From NCBI GenBank assembly GCA_028565635.1, contig JAOXYB010017973.1, positions 1-14,438 of the forward strand: DNA of 14,438 nt. Reading direction: 5' to 3'. This document shows positions 1 to 9,300 of the stretch, one piece after another (positions within the stretch are counted from its first letter, which is position 1; each line of letters starts with the position of its first letter). A model generated the notes under the pieces. That model made no database searches. It was given only the letters and a program-made list of their open reading frames with translations, and had not been told where the DNA came from. The translations under genes and the position numbers were made by a program. This DNA is from Phoronis ovalis (lineage: Eukaryota; Phoronida; Phoronidae).

Positions 1-287
1 ACGTAACAATAAGTCTATAGCCGCGAAGACGAAGTGCTACCTGGACGATTCAAAGGTGGTTCTAGGAAGGCCATAGAGTGATGACTCGCTTAGGCTAGGT
101 GACATTTTAAAATGACCTTGAGAAGTAGGTCAAATACCGAAACGATTCTTGGACATTTTGTCGCGCGTAAAACTTTTTGTTTGTCTCGCAATAACTGCTT
201 CAGTTTTTATCCAATCAGCTCCATATTCGGTACACAATAAGTACAGGACAAAATACAGGTTATGTGTAATATTGACCCGGTTTACTT

Positions 288-316
288 CCAACATGGCCGA
301 CTGGTGGCCATGTTGG
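288..316. repeat. Perfect 11-bp inverted repeat inside repeat unit 1
   Basis: The arm ccaacatggcc (288-298) and its exact reverse complement ggccatgttgg (306-316) flank a 7-base spacer (299-305). The same structure is present in unit 2. Confidence 0.85.
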
Positions 317-693
317 CTCGCGAGATTGCAAGTCCAGGTCGCAGTACATGCTATGTGTACTTTTGACCTAGATTACTTCCAATATGGCCTACTGGCGGCC
401 ATGTTTGTTCTTGAGAGGGCACATAACAATAAATCTATAGCCGCGAAGACGAAGCGCTACCTGGATGATTCAAAGGTGGTTCTAGGAAGGCCATAGATTG
501 GTGGGCTGCCTAGACTAGGTGACATTTTAAAATGACCTTGAGAAGTAGGTCAAATGCCGAAATGATTCTTGGGCATTTTTTGTTATGCGTAACACTTTCT
601 TTGTCTCGCAATATCTGCTTGTTTTTATCCGATCAGCTCCATATTCGGTACACAGTAAGCACAGGTTATGTGTAATGTTGACCCAGATTACTT

Positions 694-722
694 CCAACAT
701 GGCCGACTGTTGGCCATGTTGG
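694..722. repeat. Perfect 11-bp inverted repeat inside repeat unit 2
   Basis: The same arms as in unit 1 occur at 694-704 and 712-722 around a 7-base spacer (705-711). The arms are identical although the spacer differs at one base and the surrounding units have diverged. Confidence 0.85.
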
Positions 723-1715
723 TTCACGAGATTGCACGTCGTAATAACACCTTCAGTTTATATCGATCCGATCAGTTTCATATTCTGCACAGAGCAAGTC
801 CAGGTCGCAGTACATGCTGTGTACTTTTGACCTAGATTACTTCCAATATGGCCGACTGGTATCCATGTTTGTTCTCGAAAGGGCACGTAACAATAAGTCT
901 ATAGCCGCGAAGACGAAATGACCTTGAGTAGTAGGTCAAATGCTAATCCAAACCTTCCGCATTTTTTGTTGTATTACAATGCATAATGTATTGTATTCTT
1001 TTGTAATGTGAAAAACCAATAATAATGTTTAAAAAAATGTAATCCTAGGCATGTGATGGGCATTAGACATGACAAATGTCTTGTTTAAAATCACATCACA
1101 TTGCACCATGAGCTGGAAAGATGAAGCATTGACTGGACAACTTGAAGCTAGACTTAGGAAGATCATAGGTGGGTGAGTTTTTTAGGCTAGGTGGAATTTT
1201 AGAATGTCCTTTGAAAGTAGGTCTCTTGCCAATCAGAATTTTGGACATTTTTATTGTTTCAGTTTTTATCCAATCAGCTTTATATTTGGTACTGGTTATG
1301 TGTAATTTTGACATGGGTCACTTCCAAGGGGGACGGACTGGTGGTCATGTTTGTTCATGAGTTGGTACATTGCAATAATATCTTCAGTTTTCATCCAATC
1401 AGCTTCATATTCAGTGCAGGGCAAGGTCAAAGGAAAAGTCAGATACAGTTTTAGCCGGGATTACTTCCAATATGGCTGACTGGTGGGCATGTTTGTTCCC
1501 GTAAAAGGCCGTCACATTGAAAGATGAAGCATAAACTGGATGAAGGTGGGTTCATGAAGGCTGTAGGGTGGGATTGTAGAATGACCTTGAAAAGTGGGTC
1601 AAATGTTGATCAGAGTCTTCGACATTTATTGTGCTTTGCTTTCCATAATATGTAACACTCAAGGGAACTACTTCATATGTGGTGGGAATCTGACATTGTA
1701 AATGTCTCGTTTCAG

Positions 1716-2278
1716 GGTGCAAAGAAGGTAAAGTTGATGTTATTTTCATCCTTGATGAATCGGCCAGCATATCTACATCTGACTTCAAGAAGCAACTACA
1801 ATTTGTGAGTGAAGTGGTCGATTATTTTACAGTAGGACATGATCAAAATCACGTGGATATCTTGACATTCTCTAACAAGCCAACGTGGCATTTCCATTTG
1901 GATGAACATTCAACAAATGATGCTATCAAACAAGCCATATTGGGAATTCGTCAGAAAGGTGGTGGTACACATACCTTTGATGCTCTTGATTTTGCTCGCA
2001 GTAAGTTGCATACTAGATTGCACCATGATACTAAGATTGGAATTGTAATGACTGATGGTAGATCAGTTGACAAAACCAAAACAGCTGCAGCTGGTAAAGC
2101 AATACGTAGAGCTGGATTTGAAATGTTTGCCATAGGTGTTGGAGCCAATGTGGATATGGAGGAATTGCGAGAAATTGGTGGATATAATGTATTCATAGCT
2201 ACAGACTTCAATGAACTGAAAAATATTAAAACAGATTTTATTCAGAGAACAAGAGATATCTGTGGTGATCCTGAATAA
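1716..2278 (+). CDS. VWA-domain protein, last coding exon (partial gene)
   Basis: The exon follows a 'ctcgtttcag' acceptor, completes a split codon with its first two bases, and encodes 186 residues before TAA at 2276-2278. It holds one whole von Willebrand factor A domain: strand 'VDVIFILDESAS' carries the DxSxS metal-ion-dependent adhesion site (D13, S15, S17 of the exon), 'GGGTHTFDAL' supplies the site's threonine (T84 or T86), and 'VMTDGRS' its second aspartate (D113). Cysteines at exon residues 1 and 182 bracket the domain and could form the disulfide seen in matrilin- and collagen-type VWA domains. By family, such domains bind matrix ligands through a divalent metal, usually in secreted or surface proteins. 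Signal peptide and other domains must lie on exons left of the window, so the family member (matrilin-like, collagen VI-like or other) cannot be told and no symbol is given. Confidence 0.88.
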
Positions 2279-3244
2279 ATGCCAACTAAGTCTACTATTT
2301 TAATACTAAATACCAGTAAATAATTTTTATATATTATGTAAAAAGAGAAGAAGTGTTATGTGTATTCTAGTAAACTGTAAATTAGTTATACCGGGATAAA
2401 ATTCATATTCTGCCTTAACGTAGATTCCATTTTAAACTGTGGTTGCCGTATTTTTGCCATACAGTATGTACATGTTCGTGACATTGGAGCATCAAATGTT
2501 ACAGTATCGCACGATTTTTAAACATGTTCTTCATGGTCTACCTGTGTTTTACATTAGTCTCATCTTGAAAAGCATGACATTGTTTAAACATTTTAATGCT
2601 CATCCATACAGTCGCTGGGCATATAGTCATGACTTACCAGACAACTGACATTGACATTCAAAGTCAAACCAAGTTCGCTTACTAGTATATAATGCCATAC
2701 ATCTTGAAATATTACAGAACAAAACAGAGGTCTTGTTTCTAGCCATTGAGCATGTCCTTGAGCATGACTTTGTCTTATTCACAAACTTGATTTCCCATGT
2801 GTTTATTTGCAATGAACTGCCATTTAATTTAAAGTGGAGTAAGTAACATATCAAACCATAACTCTCTGCATTACTTGCAGTACCACCATTTATGATGAAA
2901 TGCTTCAAACGAAATGTTGAACTGTCCTAACCTATTCAAATATTAACATTTTTGTACAAATTCCATTTGGATTTAATTCCAGTCAAGACTGGATTTTAAT
3001 TCAATAAATAAAGGTATAAGTTTAATGTTTGCAGTTATTTCAGTAATTTGATTTTTTATCTAAAAATAAATTGATCACTGTAATTGTAGACAAATTAGAT
3101 CCATACAACATTATGCCCAAGTTCAAACACATTAAACTCCTTACAGTCCAGTTAGTCCAAATAGCGTCTTCTATTATGACACATTCCAAGGACACTGTAT
3201 ATTCCTTATGGTAAATCTAGTCCTCATAGCATTCTGTCCTTGTG
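2279..3244. other. Convergent intergenic region with likely 3' UTRs
   Basis: This AT-rich gap lies between the VWA stop (2278, +) and the TRNAU1AP stop (3245, -). No coding exon was recognised on either strand. Plus-strand AATAAA signals occur at 3003-3008 and 3007-3012, plus one overlapping the VWA stop (2274-2279), which is too early to be useful. On the minus strand, candidate signals are ATTAAA at 3019-3024 and AATAAA at 2802-2807. If the distal ones are used, the two 3' UTRs overlap or abut. Confidence 0.6.
3003..3012 (+). terminator. Candidate poly(A) signals for the VWA gene
   Basis: Two overlapping AATAAA hexamers (3003-3008, 3007-3012) lie about 725 bases past the VWA stop codon. 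They are preceded by a short hairpin at 2978-2993. The hexamers are seen; their use is inferred. Confidence 0.4.
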
Positions 3245-3328
3245 CTATGACACTATCTCAAGTGTTAATTTTGTCGTGATTGAATTTACAGGCAGCCATC
3301 TTGAATGCTCTAATGAAGTGTATAGTTC
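3245..3328 (-). CDS. TRNAU1AP: TRNAU1AP exon 10, C-terminus (residues 290-316)
   Basis: The acceptor 'gttgttgtag' leads into '[17 protein letters not shown]', the family's ELY...W C-terminal motif, and the frame stops at TAG (3247-3245). It is too short to stand out as an open frame alone. Confidence 0.88.
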   Translation of the reverse strand, partial: ELYTSLEHSRWLPVNSITTKLTLEIVS

Positions 3329-6300
3329 CTACAACAACATTTTAAAACAATCAAAAACCTACCACAGATCACCAAGGAAATTAAAATAACACCTGCACGA
3401 TTCTTGTGTTTTGTCAGTCAGGTTTAATCGTTACAAAATATGCAAGACAATTTTAGGTATGAGCAACCCTAAACAGTACATCAAAATTCAATTTTAAAAA
3501 AAAATCGTTACAATCGATATTTAAATAGGACAACATGATGCTTTTTCGAAAAATGATGGGCAAAGAAAACAATTCTGAAATTTGACATACTGTTGATTGG
3601 TCTTGTGTGGTATTGGCAATTTTTTTTAGAATATAGTTTTTAGCTGACTCCAGTAGTGCACACTATATTATCTGACCCAGTGTATTACTTCCTATATTTC
3701 CAACCTTCAACTCGAGCAAAACTCTCTAAGAATGGCCATGTCCTTTGTGAGGATTATGAATTATATTCACTTGATGACATTTTAACTGGAAGTTTATAAA
3801 TACCTCGCTCCTTTCCATAAAATCAGCATTAAGTCTGTTAACATCAAGTTCATCATTCGGATCTGAAAACATTTGGTAGTGGAAACATAACATGCAAACG
3901 AAATATGCTATTACACCTAGGAAAATGATGGCTCGACTTTCAACAGCCCAAAATTTAAGACAGTTGTACTAAAAGTGCACACTGACCACACAACATAATT
4001 TTGCAGTGTGTGGTAAACAATAGCCAACATATCACATACTAATTGCTGAAATGCATCGTTATTCCACAGCCAATATCAATAACTGCAAAACACAATTTCT
4101 ACATAGTATGCGATTCACTACGGAATACATGGTACATCAGTGTAAGATGGGAGAAAACAGCTATTTTATGAAATGTTTAGCAAACACGAACCGCAATTAT
4201 TTAATATTAAAAGTCGGCAGTTTTTTTTATTTAGAATTCAAAACTTTCCAAATGTATTTATATGCTATAATGCCTGCAACTATATGTGGTGGCAGAATCT
4301 CCTATTTCTCTTGATTTCTCATGGGTACTAGGTATTTCTTCAACTAGTTTTAAAGAATCAAATCCAATGAGAGATACCCCAAAACAATACCAGTATCTGA
4401 CAACAGATATGACCAAATATAAGCATTTTGAAAAATGTCAAAAATGCTTTATCTAGATCAAGGTACGCAAGACCTGGTGATATAACATGATTATGAACAA
4501 CGAAGCTCGTTGATTCGATTCACACTATGTTTATTCATAGATACCCAACAGGTGTTTATTTCACTTTACACAATGCAAAACAACTTGTACTTACCCACAA
4601 GCTGATCATCATCATCATTTCCGGTTGTTGTTGTTTCGTATGGGTCATACATCTCCCCCTAAAATATTATAGTCAATGATATGAAAACAAGAAAAGCATG
4701 ACCTGACTGTATGCTTTATCGGCAACCATTTTGTAATGCAACTAAGCAAACCCAAAATAAATATAAATAGATGCAAACTGAGCGGATGCTTCTTCATCCA
4801 CCGTAAGTGAAGTAGTACCTGATTGGCTGAAGATTGTGCGGCACTATAACTGCTGGACGGATCATGACCACCGTAGTTATACCCATACTGGTTTTGAGGG
4901 TACGATGTCCACTGTCCCGTGGAGGCATCATAATATTGCTGATAATATTGTTGGTAGTAGGCTCTGTACTGATCACTGGCATCTTGAGGTGGTGCTGGAT
5001 ATGCCCCGTAACCATACGGTCGGCTAAACAAGTTAAATTAAATGTTTTATTAACAAAAACAACATTTTTTTTCAATTTAAATATTTACCAATAAATCAGA
5101 GAGAAAATGACTTGCTCATCAACTTTGTCTGACTGTCTAAAGGTTTAAAATAATACTCGACCAATAAATGTGAAGTGCAGACATAACTGAATAATAATAA
5201 TACGATTAACAGCTTTTATAATTTTAAATCATGTCTAATCTATGTCAATTTGGGTCTCCAAAGTACAAAATAGTATGGTGAATACATCAAAATACCTTGA
5301 AAAGAAAGGGTTATAATCCCTAAAACAGCATCCTATGGATGCAAGCACCTATTTTTATATTGTCATACCTCTTGGGTGTGGCCACACTTAATCTGATCTG
5401 TTTTTTTCCCAGTCCATAATAATGCTGCATCTCTTTCAGGGCTAGCTTTCTCTCCGATTCTTCAGTAAAACGAACAAAACCATAACCCTTAGACCGACCA
5501 TCACGATCCATCACAACTGAAAGGATAACAACACTTACTTAAAAATTCTCAAATGAATAAAGCAACTTGAAGAAGGTTTTTGATAAACCAAAACAATATT
5601 TTTTTTAGGTTAATATAACTCTTCTTTTTCTATTTTTTCGTAACGTTGTTGTTAGAATTTCCTGTTCAACTCTCACATCCTTCATCCAACCTACTAATAT
5701 TTTGCTGAATGAATGTTGTATGCATTCTATTGTAGTTAAATTAGAATAGCCACTGCGTCACTTCTGTTATTTAAAGTACAAGACCATTTGCATTTGCTTG
5801 CTTGCACATTACAAATGATGTTATCGTTTTCTAAAACAATTTTAATTCACACTACCCTATATGTATTGAAGGATCTGAGCTATACACAGCACATTCACAG
5901 TTCATTACTATTTTCTAGAAATTGATTTCAAGTGCATGGGCATGGAACTTGACCTACTAGTCCTGCCACAATAGCTTAGCTACAGTACATACGTGTACAG
6001 TCCATTGCAGCTCTACAATATGGTTATGGCGTTTGACCAAACAGACCTCCCATGAAAACCTATGTACCTTTAGCAGTTCTGACGGAAGGGTATCGTCTGT
6101 GAAATGCATCATACAGATGTAAATCGTCAACGTCTTCTGTCAGTTCACCAACAAACAAAGAGTATTCTGGGCTGAAAAATAAATAAAAGCACATTTCAAG
6201 CATGCTGAAAATAAACGAACTGGAAACCATTACAGAGATACCAGTTGGCTTGGAACAAAGAATCTTGTACTCCAGCTTGTAACGTAAGAACACATATATG

Positions 6301-9300
6301 ACGAGTTTGTATCTGTTCTTACAAAACACTTAGAAGATGGTCAGATATTGACTTGCAATATACATTTTTAGTATTTTTTCAGCTGGCTTGTAACTTTCCC
6401 CACCTTGTCCTAGCTGGTAGTTGGAATAAACACGGCTGGCTTACTAATTAAGAACAGATTTTAATTAACAAGCAACTTTCATGTTTTGTAAACAGAATGT
6501 CAGACATCTATTTCATGTCTATTTAGAGTTACAACCAGTTTTAGAAAAAGTTCCACTGGGTGCCCACGAAATGACGTGGGAATAAAAACGAACAGTACAT
6601 AAGGTGTGATTGTTGTGTTGAAACGTACATGTACTATAGTTAAAATTTAAAATTGGTTTACAGGAAATTAAATCCATTTTTAACAGACTGATTTTATCGT
6701 ATTGTTCAGTTATCGCCATGTCATTGATATCGATCAAATAAAGAGTTCTAATTCAAGCAAATAACTTAATTTACATGTACATACAGTACTACTGTGCTGC
6801 AGCAGCAGAAAGAAATCAAATACTTTGGCTGTGAGCAAACAGAACCAGGCTTTATCATTTCTGTAAGACTCCAATAGTTTGTTGAAATAATACACTTAAA
6901 CATGAATACCAATGAATGCTTGGAACTGCATGTCAATATTCCCATCTGAACTTTATTCCTGTTAGGCCATACTACAATACTTGACTGGACTAGCATAAAA
7001 GGTCAATCGATCTGACATGAGAATGCAATTGATGTCGTCCTAGTCCAGGCCCTATAGTTTGGCTGAGTTATAAGTAGTTCTTAACCCTAAATCTACCATT
7101 TTTGCTTACTTTATGGTATTTTGTTTTAGTTTTGGTCCTTTTTGAGGAGGGGGGATTGACACAAATATAGTTTTTTAAAGTGAAAATTAACCAAAATTTG
7201 ATTGGTGTATTTAGGCGCTTGGGAAAGCTACAAATTTGTCTGTTGTGATTTCCTGCATATATTTTAGATAACTATTCTTCAGACTAAAATACACGAAAAT
7301 CTTTAGTTGTAACTATAATCTTTCCCGCACAATGTTTGGGACCTTCTATTTGATTCATGTTACTATATAGGGGATGAGAAAATCTACTGTTGTTATGTCA
7401 TCCATGCATGCATGTTTTGTGTGTACCAACTGAACTCAAAAGCATTAATTTCCTAATATAAAGAAAATAAATAATTTCTATTTAAAGTAGGCAAAGGTGA
7501 AAAGAACTTACACTGAGAGATGCTCTCTTCCATAGCTGGCAATGTTCAATTTGAATCTAATTGACTGAAAAATATGCATTGAAAATTATTTTCAAAATTA
7601 ACTTAATACTAGCAATCTTTTCATTAAACACAGGTTTGGCAATACATAATAATAGAGAACCTGTCTGTATAATGCAGCATTCATAATAGTAAATGTAGTA
7701 AATACATTATAATATGATTGGTTAGTATTATATTTACTAGTTATTCCATCCACTTATTCCTATTCTTGAATTTTGCATTAACATTTAATAGACAGGTAGC
7801 TAGTGAAGTAAAGTGAATCTTACTGGATTTGTCATAGGTATTGCTTTTCCGTTCAGTTTTAACATTGTTCTTTGAGCTGTGTCTTGGTCAAAAAAGTCTA
7901 CAAAGCAGTAAGTGGCAGTATCCCTGGAAATCATAATAAATATCTTTTTGAGTAAATGTACGAACAAAGAAGAAATCTCTAAAATATTGATAAAAACATC
8001 AAGTTCAAAAATACATAAATCCATGCTATCCATCCACGTCTCATGCTCGTATTAAACGAACTCCCGATTTATTTGTTTCAAGAAGGTGATCTTTACTGTG
8101 ACACAAAATTTTAATATATTTGCTAATCATATCCTTATGTAACGATAAAGTTTAATTCTCAGCTTTACTTACATGTCTTTTCGTTTAATGAGTTTGACAT
8201 TTTTTACTTTCACACCGCATTGTTCAAAAGCTGTAATCAGATACAGCTCATCCATATATGGTTCAAGCTGAAAATGACAGCAGAAGATATTTATAGAATC
8301 AAACATTGCTAGAACTATACGCAGCTAACAAAATTTTGCCTGCCAAAAACCAGGTTGCTTAAATCTGCCTACCAAACATCTAATACTAACAATTATTTGG
8401 TAGCACAATTTCAGCGAGTTTGCCAAGTGTCAAATATGACTGATATAAACCTGGTTTAAATTCCAATGAAAACAGGGATCTGTCAATTATGTCCTGCACG
8501 TCTTCTATAAAAAATATACATCAACTTATAATAACTATTTTCAAAACTTTTTCTCCAAAAACCAAATCCAGTACGCACGCATGATAAACAATTTAAGTGT
8601 CCCTTTGCAGAGGAACAGATTTATATTTTTCCTTGTTCATCACTCTTTTTTATACTACTCTCTGGGCTTGTGGCCTTCGGACTAGCAGACATTTGGATTA
8701 CAGTACTGCTACCCTTTGCAATAGTCCCTCTACTAGTTTAATATTCATGTGCTGCTTGCATTTTGGGATCTTTTTACAGCAGCAGACATTATTAATAGGA
8801 TTGAAATGGTGCAGAGAAGATGTGCGAGATTTGTCTATTAACGCTATACTAAGAATGACAGTGTCATCCACATGTTGAAAGATTCGGAATAAGAACCCCT
8901 GGAGAATAGAAGAAACAATTCGTCTCACCATGATGTACAAGTTAAAGATTGTTAAAACAAAGATAGCAGTATCTGGTGACCCGGTGGTTTCAACTCGTCA
9001 TAGCTGTCGCTCACACTTTATGACTGCATAAACAGCAAACCCCGGGGGGCAGTCAATATGAAAATGGGTACGCATGTTCCAACAAAATTTCACGTGAAAG
9101 GGTATATTTTTCGAACCACCAGCGCGTAACGCGCTTAGGGTCTGTTTTTGGCTAAAATCACGAAAAGTGGTGTTTTTTTTGGAGGTGTGACACTTCGTTA
9201 GGGCTGTTTTTTCCCAAAGTCACTTCCTTAAGGGTGTTTTTATATTAAAAAAACTCACTTCCTTCGGGGTGTATTTTTTGCAGAATTTCACTTCGTTAGG

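Larger units (their letters stand above)
1..1650. repeat. Decayed nested tandem-repeat array, unit about 420-465 bp
   Basis: The same ~420-465 bp block recurs in direct orientation. Unit 1 runs 1-420, unit 2 421-884, unit 3 is a truncated copy from 885 to about 1040, unit 4 is a strongly diverged copy at about 1096-1505, and unit 5 is a partial copy at about 1510-1650. Each full unit opens with 'acgtaacaataagtctatag' or a variant, continues with 'aatgaccttgagaagtaggtcaaat', then carries two related half-units containing 'atccaatcagctccatattc' and 'ttacttccaacatggcc'. Unit 1 lacks a ~44-bp piece of the second half-unit that units 2 and 4 both keep, so unit 1 probably lost it. No coding capacity is credible: the open frames here are chance frames inside repeats. 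The array directly precedes the acceptor of the VWA exon, so it is probably intronic. The family is not recognised. Confidence 0.85.
5024..7511 (-). other. TRNAU1AP introns 6, 5 and 4
   Basis: Introns 5024-5368, 5517-6067 and 6172-7511 are AT-rich, with scattered A/T runs and a short G run near 7148. I see no gene, mobile element or structured RNA in them. Confidence 0.65.

Noticed and set aside
149-496. A 115-codon plus-strand open frame at the left end
   Set aside because: It lies wholly inside the tandem-repeat array, crosses from one unit to the next, starts at a non-ATG codon and matches no protein motif.
2439-2908. Small open frames on both strands after the VWA stop
   Set aside because: They lie in likely 3' UTR, are short, lack motifs and have no splice context.
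4051-4314. An 87-codon plus-strand open frame starting with ATG
   Set aside because: It lies antisense in TRNAU1AP intron 8, in AT-rich DNA, with no family resemblance.
8597-8878. A 93-codon plus-strand open frame in TRNAU1AP intron 1
   Set aside because: It is out of frame with the LINE-like translation that explains the same bases, and its own protein has no recognisable feature.
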